Origin: Clostridia bacterium
GTDB lineage: Bacteria > Bacillota > Clostridia > Oscillospirales > CAG-272
Assembly: GCA_017533565.1 (NCBI GenBank)
Contig: JAFXHU010000013.1
Span: 1 to 49,339, forward strand
Length of the DNA stretch: 49,339 bases
Reading direction: 5' to 3'
Under the pieces are notes generated by a model. That model made no database searches. It worked only from the letters and a program-made list of their open reading frames with translations, and had not been told where the DNA came from. Each line of letters begins with the position of its first letter. Positions within the stretch are counted from its first letter, which is position 1. Of this stretch, positions 42,316-49,339 are shown piece by piece. Position numbers and translations under genes: made by a program.

Positions 42316-43419
42316 TCAAGAATATTTCTTTACTATTGCGCGCATCTCGTCAAGGTGCGCCTCCATATCGGAAACGAGCTTGAACTGGTTGCGTGCGCGG
42401 TCGAGGTTATGTCCCTCTCTGTGAACGCGGAAATAGGTATCGCCGTTGAGATAATCGGCAAGGAATCTCATTCCGCACTCGAAGGTCATCATAATTGCAC
42501 CGATGGGAAGCATTTCAAGCTCTCCCTCGGTAAGTCCGCCCTTCGCCCCCTCGATAAAGCCCTTTACGTAAAGCTCGTAGAGCGAGAGGTCGAAGTTTAC
42601 GAGCGAGAGGTCGCGCTCGTCCTCAAGAGCCGTGGTAGCTCCGAAGCGGATAGAGTCGCCGAAATCGTTTACCGAATAGCCCGGCATAATGGTGTCAAGG
42701 TCAACGACGCAAAGCGGAGCTCCCGTGTTTATATCGAAAAGAATGTTATTAAGCTTCGTATCGTTGTGGGTGACGCGAAGCGGGAGTCTTCCCTCGCTGT
42801 GCGCGTTTTCAAGGGTATGTGCAAAGTCAAAGCGGGCGCGGGCAAATTCAACCTCCGCCTCTACCTCCGAAAGCCTGCCCGCGGCGTTGTTCTCAACAGC
42901 CTCCATAAGCTGGCGGTATCTGTCGGGGGTATTATGGAAATTCACGATGGTTTCGTGAAGAGTCTGTGCGGGATAGTCGCGAAGCATATACTGGAAGTTG
43001 CCAAAGGCAACCGCGCTCTCGTAAAACTGCTCGGGGCGCTCAACCTTATCGTAAGAAAGCGAGTCGGTTACGTAAACGAGAAGACGCCAATACTCTCCCT
43101 CGCTGTCGATTGCGAAATATCCGCCGTCAACGGTAGGAATGACGTTGATAACCTCGCGCATCGGGTCGCCGCCCATCTTTTCGATTTTCTCTCTAATAAA
43201 GCGGGTTACGGCAACGTAATTCTCCATAAGCTTTTCGGGAGATTTGAATACGTTCTTGTTGATACGCTGAAGCACGTAGTCAACGGTGCTTCCGTCCTCT
43301 CTTTTCATATTTACAAGAAAGGTGTGATTTATATGACCGCTTCCGAAGGGAGCCGCGCCTACGTACTCGCCCTCCGCCATAAATTTTTTGATGATTTCCT
43401 TTACCTCTGCAATAGACAT
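42316..43419 (-). CDS. N-acetylhexosamine kinase-like protein (NahK/APH fold)
   Basis: A 367-residue kinase with the aminoglycoside phosphotransferase fold. GAAPFGSGHINHTF is the nucleotide loop, RVTHNDTKLNNILFD the catalytic loop with Asp, and VVDLDTIMPG the metal-binding segment. These motifs match NahK, which makes GlcNAc-1-phosphate or GalNAc-1-phosphate from sugars freed from human milk and mucin glycans in Bifidobacterium. It lies between a ROK kinase and nagB, which supports amino-sugar use. Exact substrate is inferred. Confidence 0.85.
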   Translation of the reverse strand: MSIAEVKEIIKKFMAEGEYVGAAPFGSGHINHTFLVNMKREDGSTVDYVLQRINKNVFKSPEKLMENYVAVTRFIREKIEKMGGDPMREVINVIPTVDGGYFAIDSEGEYWRLLVYVTDSLSYDKVERPEQFYESAVAFGNFQYMLRDYPAQTLHETIVNFHNTPDRYRQLMEAVENNAAGRLSEVEAEVEFARARFDFAHTLENAHSEGRLPLRVTHNDTKLNNILFDINTGAPLCVVDLDTIMPGYSVNDFGDSIRFGATTALEDERDLSLVNFDLSLYELYVKGFIEGAKGGLTEGELEMLPIGAIMMTFECGMRFLADYLNGDTYFRVHREGHNLDRARNQFKLVSDMEAHLDEMRAIVKKYS

Positions 43420-43422
43420 TTC

Positions 43423-44376
43423 TTAATCCTCCATCAGTCCGAGCAATGCTGCTCCAATAATTCCCGCATCGTTTTTAAATTTGGCAACGACAACCTTCGT
43501 TCTTTTATCCTTCGTGCCGAAGGAGATGTATTTGAGCTTTTCGCGTAGGGGTGCCATAAGCTCCTCCCCCTGTCCCGAGATGCCGCCGCCGATGCAGACC
43601 ACGGCAGGCTGGAACACGTTAATGATATTCGCAATTCCGATTGCAAGGTAGCCGATATAATCGTCAACCACCTGCCTTGCGGCTAGGTCCCCCGCCTTCG
43701 CAGCGGTAAAGGGGATGATGCCGTTCATTTTTCCGCCGTTTTCGGCAACGAGAGTGCGCATATAGCTGTCACGGTAGAGCTTTGCCATTCGCTTTGCCTC
43801 GCTTATAAGCGCGGTGGCGGAGCAATAAGCCTCAAGACAGCCGCGCTGTCCGCAGCCGCACCACCTTCCGTTAGCGTCGATAACCATATGTCCAAGCTCG
43901 GCGGCAGAGCCGTTAAAGCCCTCCCAAATTTTACCGTTAAGGACGATACCGCCGCCGACGCCCGTACCGAGCGTAATCGCGATAACCGAGCTTTCGCCCG
44001 CGCCGCAGCCCCATTTAGCCTCCGCATACGCCGCCGCGTTTGCATCGTTCGTAACGAAGGTCGGGCGTCCCGTAAGCTCCGTGAGGATTTTATCAAGCGG
44101 CTCGTCGTACCATTCGAGGTTTACGGCAATAACGACGGTTCCGTCCTTTATAATGGCGGGAACGCCGACGCCGACCCAGGCAACCTCCGAAATCGAAACG
44201 GAGGCAAGCCGACAGACCTCGCGGCAAAGCTCCGCAATATCCGCGGATATTTCAAGACAGGGGCGCGGAGCGTTGGTTTTTATGCTTTTTTTGGATACTA
44301 TGCTTTTTGTGTTAAGGTCAACAAGACCTGCGGCAATATTCGTTCCGCCGAGGTCAACACCTATACAGTAATTCAA
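43423..44376 (-). CDS. ROK-family sugar kinase
   Basis: A 317-residue ROK kinase that phosphorylates glucose or an amino sugar with ATP. GVDLGGTNIAAG is the phosphate-binding loop, VTNDANAAAYAEA holds the catalytic Asp, TLGTGVGGGIV the second nucleotide loop, and ELGHMVID with CGCGQRGCLEAYCS the zinc site. Glucokinases and GlcNAc or ManNAc kinases share these features, so the substrate cannot be fixed. It is the first gene of the operon and its stop is 3 bases before the start of the NahK-like gene. There is no N-terminal HTH, so it is an enzyme, not a repressor. Confidence 0.92.
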   Translation of the reverse strand: MNYCIGVDLGGTNIAAGLVDLNTKSIVSKKSIKTNAPRPCLEISADIAELCREVCRLASVSISEVAWVGVGVPAIIKDGTVVIAVNLEWYDEPLDKILTELTGRPTFVTNDANAAAYAEAKWGCGAGESSVIAITLGTGVGGGIVLNGKIWEGFNGSAAELGHMVIDANGRWCGCGQRGCLEAYCSATALISEAKRMAKLYRDSYMRTLVAENGGKMNGIIPFTAAKAGDLAARQVVDDYIGYLAIGIANIINVFQPAVVCIGGGISGQGEELMAPLREKLKYISFGTKDKRTKVVVAKFKNDAGIIGAALLGLMED

Positions 44377-44438
44377 GGCAAGCCTCCCATATTATTTAAG
44401 AGATTTAGACAATCCAAGCGATATTATATAATATGCTA

Positions 44439-44467
44439 TTGACTTTTGCAAGGTAAAATTGTATAAT
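44439..44467 (+). promoter_or_regulatory. Promoter of the PocR-AraC regulator
   Basis: TTGACT, 17 bases, TATAAT, in the 145-bp spacer between the divergent amino-sugar operon and regulator gene. Confidence 0.8.
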
Positions 44468-44521
44468 AATTTGTAGAATAGAACAATTTTTGAATTTATT
44501 TTACAAAACGGAGAATTCAAA

Positions 44522-45325
44522 ATGAAAAAGCAGGAAATAATCTCGGTTTTATCCGAGCTATACAAAATTACCGGCTTCCGAGTTTCGCTTCACGGGTCGG
44601 ATTACGGCGAAATTGCCGCGTTTCCAAAGGAAAAGGGTGAGTTTTGCGCCCTCGTCCATTCAATCCCCGGGGAAATAGACAAATGCGGTGCCTGTGACAG
44701 GGCGGCGTGCAAGCGCGCGCTTGGGATGAAGGACACGCATATTTACACCTGCCGCTACGGTCTTACGGAAGCGGTAAGCCCGCTTTACAATTTCGGCACG
44801 CTGACGGGATTTTTAATGATGGGACAGGTCCTTCGCGAGGGGCAAAGCGAGCATCCGCTTCCGCCCGCGGAGGGAGAGCTTTTGAATAGGCTTTCCGCGG
44901 CAAGGGATAGCATTCCAACGGTAAAGGGAGATATGATACGCTCCTACGTAAAGATTATGACGATATGCGCGCAGTATCTTACTCTTTCAAATGCGATACC
45001 GTCAAGCAAGCCGACCGTCACAGAAATGGCGAAGAAGTTCATTTACGACAACTATCGCACGAAGTTCGGAATCAAGGAAATTTGCCAGAGCGTCGGCTGC
45101 TCAAAATCTACGCTGATTACGGCGTTTAAGCGCGATCTCGGAATGACGGTAAACGATTATATAACCGAGGTAAGGCTCGGCGAGGCGGTGCGAATGCTGC
45201 TTGCGGGAGAGAGGACGATAGGAGAAATCGCGCTTTGCACGGGATTTTCCGACCAGTCCTATTTTTCCAAGGTTTTCTCGGCAAGATTTGGTATGACGCC
45301 GAGCGAATACAGGTCAAAAACTTAA
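44522..45325 (+). CDS. AraC-family regulator with PocR sensory domain
   Basis: A 267-residue regulator. The N-terminal part (about 1-150) is PocR-like, with the Cys-rich stretch KCGACDRAACKRAL followed by TCRYGLTEAVSPL and GFLMMGQV. The C-terminal AraC domain (about 165-267) has KEICQSVGCSKSTLITAFK and then FSDQSYFSKVFSARFGMTP followed by SEYRS. PocR domains sense small carbon compounds. Divergent to the ROK-NahK-NagB operon, which it may activate. Confidence 0.93.
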   Translation: MKKQEIISVLSELYKITGFRVSLHGSDYGEIAAFPKEKGEFCALVHSIPGEIDKCGACDRAACKRALGMKDTHIYTCRYGLTEAVSPLYNFGTLTGFLMMGQVLREGQSEHPLPPAEGELLNRLSAARDSIPTVKGDMIRSYVKIMTICAQYLTLSNAIPSSKPTVTEMAKKFIYDNYRTKFGIKEICQSVGCSKSTLITAFKRDLGMTVNDYITEVRLGEAVRMLLAGERTIGEIALCTGFSDQSYFSKVFSARFGMTPSEYRSKT

Positions 45326-45340
45326 CACGGGGGTACAGTA

Positions 45341-46408
45341 ATGAAGATTTTGCACACCGCCGACCTTCATCTCGGGGCGGCGTTGAATACTAAGCTTTCG
45401 CCCGAAAAAATCAGAGAAAGACGGGTCGAGCTTTTCACAACCTTTGAAAATATGGCGGCTCACGCGGATATACACGGGGCGCGGCTTTTCATAATTGCTG
45501 GCGACCTTTTCGACACGAGGCGGCTCACAGTGCGCGACGTCGAGAGAGTAATTCACGTCATTGCCTCGCACCCCGAAACCGACTTTCTTTATCTTCCCGG
45601 AAATCACGAGAAAAACACGCTTTTGGAAAGCGGACGGGAGCTTCCCGAAAATTTGAAAATATTCGGTAAGAATTGGACCTATTTTACATACGGTAATCTT
45701 ACGGTTGCGGGCAGAAGCGAGCTTTCCGCAGATATGTTCGGCACGCTTTCGGTAATTCCGTCGCAAAAAACGGTCGTCGTCCTTCACGGTGCGGTCGGCG
45801 ACAAATCCGACGGGGTCACGGTGGGGCTTCGCGATGCGCGGGAGCTTGGAATAGATTACATTGCACTCGGTCATTATCATTCCTACGGTGCGTACGAGGT
45901 TGACGAGGGATGCACGGCGGTATATTCGGGGACACCCGAGGGGCGCGGCTTCGACGAATGCGGGACGAAGGGCTACGTTATCGTAGATACCGACGGAGCG
46001 AGGACTTTGCACAGGTTTTATCCGATTGCAAAAAGGACGGTGCAGCTCGTTTCGGTGGATATTTCTTACCTTTCCACGCAGGGCGAAATACAGGACGCGG
46101 TTGAGGAGAGGCTTCGCGGTATTCCCTCCGCCGACATCGTGCGGGCGGTAATTACAGGAAGGCGCGCGCAGGACCTTTTCCCCGACGGAGAACGGATTGA
46201 GGCGAGATATAGGGACAGGTTTTACTACTTTGAAATCAAGGACGAGTCGCGCACGGAGATAAATCCCGAGGCGTACAAATACGACAAATCACTCAAGGGC
46301 GAGTTTATCCGTCTTTGCATATCCGACACGGAGCTTTCGGACGAGGACAGAGAGAAGATAATACGCGCAGGCGTTTCCGCCCTTTTGGGTGAGGATATTG
46401 AGATATAG
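45341..46408 (+). CDS. SbcD/YhaO-like DNA repair metallophosphoesterase
   Basis: A 355-residue calcineurin-type phosphoesterase. The metal motifs are in order: HTADLHLGA (7-15), IAGDLFDTRR (about 52), LPGNHEK (about 88), LHGAVGD (about 149) and LGHYHSYG (about 179). With its ATPase partner encoded 9 bases downstream it should form an SbcCD/Mre11-Rad50-like nuclease for DNA ends, as in the YhaO-YhaN pair. It begins 15 bases after the AraC gene, so it may be read through from that promoter. Confidence 0.92.
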   Translation: MKILHTADLHLGAALNTKLSPEKIRERRVELFTTFENMAAHADIHGARLFIIAGDLFDTRRLTVRDVERVIHVIASHPETDFLYLPGNHEKNTLLESGRELPENLKIFGKNWTYFTYGNLTVAGRSELSADMFGTLSVIPSQKTVVVLHGAVGDKSDGVTVGLRDARELGIDYIALGHYHSYGAYEVDEGCTAVYSGTPEGRGFDECGTKGYVIVDTDGARTLHRFYPIAKRTVQLVSVDISYLSTQGEIQDAVEERLRGIPSADIVRAVITGRRAQDLFPDGERIEARYRDRFYYFEIKDESRTEINPEAYKYDKSLKGEFIRLCISDTELSDEDREKIIRAGVSALLGEDIEI

Positions 46409-46417
46409 GAGGGCGAA

Positions 46418-48841
46418 ATGAGGCTGATTAGCTGTTATATTGCAAACTTTGGTTTACATCACGACCTTAAAATCGATTTTGCCCCCGGTATGAATTCATT
46501 TGCCTGGGATAACGGGGCGGGAAAAACCACGCTTTCGGTATTCATTAAGGCTATGCTCTACGGACTCGGTGACAACCGCACCAAAAAGGACGAAAACGAT
46601 AGGAAGAAATACGCACCCTGGCAGGGCGGCACCTACGGAGGCAGTATAACCTTCGAGGCGGGCGGTCGCAGCTTTATTGCAAGGCGCAGCTTTGGAAAGA
46701 CGGTTTCAGATGACACCTTCGAGCTTTTTGACGAAAAGACGGGGGGCGTGTCAAATTTTTATACCGAAAACCTCGGAAAAGAGCTGTTCGGCATAGACTG
46801 TGACGGATTTATGCGGACGGTTTTTTGGTCGGAAAAGAGCATTGCGAAGGACGACAGACTAAGCCCCTCCGTGGCATCAAGGCTTTCGGATATTATGGGG
46901 GCGGACGGCGACGTCGGTAGCTACGATGCCGCTTTAAAAAAGCTTGACGAGCGAAGAAAGATATATCAAAAGCGCGGAGGCGGCGAAATCGGCGAGCTTC
47001 AGGGCAAAATATCGGCTTTAAGAGCGGAGCTTGACGAGCTTGAGCTGTTGGCAAGGCAAAGAGAGAGCGTACGGTCCGACTTATCCAAAATCCGTGGGAA
47101 AATCAAGGCGCTTTCGGATGAAAGGGAGCGGCTTAACGATAGGCTCGTGGAGCTTGCAAAAATAAGCGCAAGGCGCAAATACAGGACGACATACCAAGCC
47201 TTCCTTGATGAAATACGCAAGGAGGAGGAGGAAATCGCGAAGCTTGACAAATTTTTCGCCGACGGCATTCCGTCCGACGAGGAAATACGGCAGATAAGAA
47301 GCGCGGAGGCAGAGGCAAATTCGATTAGTGCGGAGCTTTCGGTTGGGGCGGAGGCAAATGCGGAGCTTGATGCTCTTACAAAAACCTTTGCAACAGTTGG
47401 GCAGGTTGACATTGAAAATGCGGAGGCGGCTATCAGGGAGGTTGCCTGCCTTAACGACCAGCTGCAGCTGTTCAGATGCGGCACTGACGAGTATTCGGTT
47501 GAAATGCGGAAGCTTTTCCCCGCTAAAGTCCCCACCGCGGAGCAGATTGAGGAAAATATCCGACTTGTAAGCGAGGGCAAGGCGAAAGGACGTTCGCCAA
47601 TAACTATTATCGGGGCGTTGATTTTGCTTGCGGGCGTAGGTCTTGGGTTTATCCACCCTGCCCTTTTCGGAATTTGTGCGCTCGGTGCGATACTTTTAGC
47701 CTTCGGCATTATGCGCGGCGGAAAGGAGAGCGCAGGCACGGCGGAGGCGCGGAAATTTCTTTGCGAAATCGAGCCTGGCTTTGAGGGCGACGTGCTTATG
47801 GGACTTTACGAAAAGAAAAATGCAAGAGTAAGGTACGAAAGTCTTTACGCGATGCGCGAGCAAAGACTTTGCGAGTTGACCGAAAGGATTGATAGCGGAA
47901 GGCGTTTTATCGACAATTTCTTTACACGGGTAGGCACTGACGGCAGTTTTCCCGAGTTTGCGATAAAGGAAATAAAGGAAAAGCATTTCAGATATTCCAC
48001 TCTCCTTGCAAGCGAGGAGATGGGCGCGAGCGACAGATTTAAAAGGCGTAAGCGCGAGGGTGAGCTTCGCGTTAAGGTTGCCGAGTTTTGCGGAAGATAC
48101 CCGACAAGCTCAAGCGACCCGCTTTCCGAAATCGAAGAGAAGGCAAGGGAGAGAGCGACGAGGATATGGCGCTTGAATGAAAAAAATGCGGAGTGCGAAA
48201 AATTTAAGCTGGATTACGGAATTTCGGATAACGAGGAGCCATTCGACGAGGCGGAGGAATTTAACATTCGCGAGAGAATACGCGAGATTGATGCGGAGCT
48301 TTCCGAGTTGAAGAAGGATGAGGCTTCGGTTGCATCGCGTGACAGCGCCATAGTGGCACGGCTCGATACCGAGGAGGATATTCGCACGGAGCTTATGGCA
48401 AAGGAGGAACGGCTCGCCACCTGCAAGCGAAATCTTTTCGTTATTGAAAAGACGAAGGAGCTACTTGAAATCGCGCACGAAAATATGACTTTACGTTACA
48501 CGGGTGCCACCCAAAAGCGTTTTACGCACTATATGAGCATTATCGACGGCGAGGTGGGAGAGTATAGACTCGATACCGATTTCGGAATAACGAAAACCGA
48601 CGGCGGTATGCCAAGAGGAGAGGAGCAGTACTCCCGCGGAACGAAGGAGCTTTATTCGCTGGCAATGCGGCTTGCCCTTACCGATTCGCTTTACGAGGGG
48701 GAGCTTCCCTTCCTCGTTCTTGACGACCCGTTTATAGCATACGACGATGCGCGCGGCGAGCGAGCAAGAAAATTGCTTTCGGCAATCGCAAAGGAACGGC
48801 AGGTTTTGTATTTCACCTGCTCGCAAGCAAGAGGCATTTAA
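46418..48841 (+). CDS. SbcC/YhaN-like SMC-type ATPase with a membrane hairpin
   Basis: An 807-residue Rad50/SMC-like protein. The N-terminal P-loop is NGAGKTTLS (about 29-37). Two long coiled-coil arms follow (about 160-375 and 440-690). Between them lies a two-helix hydrophobic hairpin (about 389-430, ITIIGALILLAGVGLGFI and then ALFGICALGAILLAF), a feature of the YhaN group that would tether the complex to the membrane. The C-terminal ATP-binding half has a signature-like RGTKELYSLAMRLAL and Walker B FLVLDDPF. Overlap with neighbours is absent, but the 9-base gap to yhaO and a GGAGGG site show one operon. Confidence 0.92.
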   Translation: MRLISCYIANFGLHHDLKIDFAPGMNSFAWDNGAGKTTLSVFIKAMLYGLGDNRTKKDENDRKKYAPWQGGTYGGSITFEAGGRSFIARRSFGKTVSDDTFELFDEKTGGVSNFYTENLGKELFGIDCDGFMRTVFWSEKSIAKDDRLSPSVASRLSDIMGADGDVGSYDAALKKLDERRKIYQKRGGGEIGELQGKISALRAELDELELLARQRESVRSDLSKIRGKIKALSDERERLNDRLVELAKISARRKYRTTYQAFLDEIRKEEEEIAKLDKFFADGIPSDEEIRQIRSAEAEANSISAELSVGAEANAELDALTKTFATVGQVDIENAEAAIREVACLNDQLQLFRCGTDEYSVEMRKLFPAKVPTAEQIEENIRLVSEGKAKGRSPITIIGALILLAGVGLGFIHPALFGICALGAILLAFGIMRGGKESAGTAEARKFLCEIEPGFEGDVLMGLYEKKNARVRYESLYAMREQRLCELTERIDSGRRFIDNFFTRVGTDGSFPEFAIKEIKEKHFRYSTLLASEEMGASDRFKRRKREGELRVKVAEFCGRYPTSSSDPLSEIEEKARERATRIWRLNEKNAECEKFKLDYGISDNEEPFDEAEEFNIRERIREIDAELSELKKDEASVASRDSAIVARLDTEEDIRTELMAKEERLATCKRNLFVIEKTKELLEIAHENMTLRYTGATQKRFTHYMSIIDGEVGEYRLDTDFGITKTDGGMPRGEEQYSRGTKELYSLAMRLALTDSLYEGELPFLVLDDPFIAYDDARGERARKLLSAIAKERQVLYFTCSQARGI

Positions 48842-48846
48842 TTTTT

Positions 48847-48873
48847 AAACCACCCCATTTCGGGGTGGTTTTT
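48847..48873 (+). terminator. Terminator of the yhaO-yhaN-like operon
   Basis: AAACCACCCC pairs with GGGGTGGTTT and a T-run follows. Confidence 0.9.
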
Positions 48874-48995
48874 GTGCATAAAAGCGAAAGCTTTTCATAT
48901 AATTAAAATGGAAAGCAAAAAAAGAATGGGGTGTCACGCAAAGCAACGGCGCAATGACGTGGCGCAAAAACTTTTTACTTTTTTAGCAAAAGGGG

Positions 48996-49024
48996 TTGAC
49001 AAACGGTCGTTTCGGTGCTATAAT
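48996..49024 (+). promoter_or_regulatory. Promoter of the tRNA-Leu/tRNA-fMet unit
   Basis: TTGACA, 17 bases, TATAAT. The stretch 48874-48995 before it holds nothing I can support. Confidence 0.92.
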
Positions 49025-49057
49025 TATATGGCAACGCGGAAGAAAGCGGTCAATTAT

Positions 49058-49146
49058 GCCGGAATGGCGGAATAGGCAGACGCCCGGGACTTAAAATCCC
49101 GTGAGATTTTTTTCTCGTACCGGTTCGACCCCGGCTTCCGGCACCA
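49058..49146 (+). tRNA. tRNA-Leu (TAA)
   Basis: 89 bases with encoded CCA and a long variable arm (GAGA/TCTC). Acceptor stem GCCGGAA/TTCCGGC, anticodon loop CTTAAAA with TAA. The T stem ends in an A-C mismatch at the position 49-65 pair. Confidence 0.94.
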
Positions 49147-49152
49147 CAATAT

Positions 49153-49230
49153 CGCGGAGTGGAGCAGTCTGGCAGCTCGTCGGGCTCATAACCCGAAGGT
49201 CGTGAGGTTCAAATCCCACCTCCGCAACCA
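49153..49230 (+). tRNA. Initiator tRNA-Met (CAT), one extra base in the T arm
   Basis: It starts with C1 opposite A72 (CGCGGAG against CTCCGCA) and has the GGG/CCC anticodon stem pairs (CGGGCTCATAACCCG), both marks of bacterial initiator tRNA. It is 78 bases with CCA, not 77: the T arm reads GTGAGGTTCAAATCCCAC, where GTGGG would be expected, so there is one inserted A. Confidence 0.9.
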
Positions 49231-49262
49231 AAAAACGACAGGTTACGACCTGTCGTTTTTTT
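49231..49262 (+). terminator. Terminator of the tRNA-Leu/tRNA-fMet unit
   Basis: AAACGACAGG pairs with CCTGTCGTTT and a T-run follows. Confidence 0.9.
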
Positions 49263-49263
49263 A

Positions 49264-49339
49264 TCCAAGCCGCAGGCTTGGTATATCATCGCTGTTAGGC
49301 GCAAATAATAACCGAAGGTGTATATAATCAAGCATTAGC
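49264..49339. repeat. Start of a second hairpin array, cut by the window end
   Basis: Begins with ATCCAAGCCGCAGG as at 38334, with the same first hairpin CCAAGCC/GGCTTGG and the linker TATATCATCG, then further small hairpins (ACC/GGT) and a GTATATAATC linker. Again directly after a tRNA terminator. Confidence 0.8.

Noticed and set aside
42292-43548. 418-codon open frame on the plus strand
   Set aside because: Antisense to the NahK-like kinase gene, whose motifs are clear on the other strand.

Overview
The window looks like the chromosome of an uncultured, Gram-positive, Clostridia-type gut bacterium. The reasons are strong TTGACA-N17-TATAAT promoters, AGGAGG-like ribosome binding sites, U-tailed terminators, a rpsB-tsf pair, an RqcH/NFACT protein, MnmM (YtqB), SpoVB-like and YtvI-like sporulation membrane proteins, a YhaO/YhaN pair and a LexA repressor. 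The species cannot be named from sequence alone. Core genes and carbohydrate-use genes are mixed in small operons. No prophage, insertion sequence or CRISPR array was seen.

Layout. 1-12.9 kb: two giant secreted proteins transcribed away from each other. The left one (minus) has four LamG-like repeats and a beta-helix region and is followed by a tiny peptide gene. The right one (plus) is a heparinase II/III-type polysaccharide lyase. Both end in a related C-terminal module of about 400 residues. The spacer between them holds two promoters and two structured leaders. 13-25.6 kb is mostly housekeeping: an Lgt-like protein with an XRE regulator, a CNNM/CorC-type transporter behind an acidic leader peptide and a terminator, a SpoVB-like flippase, rpsB-tsf, an M14 peptidase, mnmM, an interrupted rqcH, and cca. 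25.7-37 kb is mostly sugar metabolism: an interrupted CE15-like esterase, tRNA-Thr and tRNA-Tyr, a radical SAM protein, an EamA transporter, a frameshifted GH38 mannosidase, a small HTH repressor with three palindromic operators facing a decayed SLOG-like gene, AraC with a GH4 glycosidase, and a sugar isomerase/epimerase. 37-49.3 kb: lexA, tRNA-Gln followed by an array of hairpins, rpmB, a GME-fold protein, YtvI, a cyclophilin, an amino-sugar operon (ROK kinase, NahK-like kinase, NagB) facing a PocR-AraC regulator, YhaO/YhaN, tRNA-Leu and initiator tRNA-Met, and the start of a second hairpin array.

How it fits together. Surface lyase and binding proteins, the CE15 esterase, GH38 and GH4 would release or trim plant and host glycans. 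NahK-like kinase, ROK kinase and NagB would feed amino sugars into glycolysis. Local AraC, XRE and PocR regulators sit beside their likely targets.

Most unusual points: (1) the acidic leader peptide plus terminator ahead of a CNNM-family gene; (2) the tRNA-linked hairpin arrays with linkers that invert halfway; (3) an 18-bp palindrome found four times near 3' gene ends; (4) a five-hairpin leader RNA on the left giant gene; (5) three interrupted protein genes and odd tRNA T-arms, which mean either real decay or consensus errors and should be settled from reads before any biological reading.
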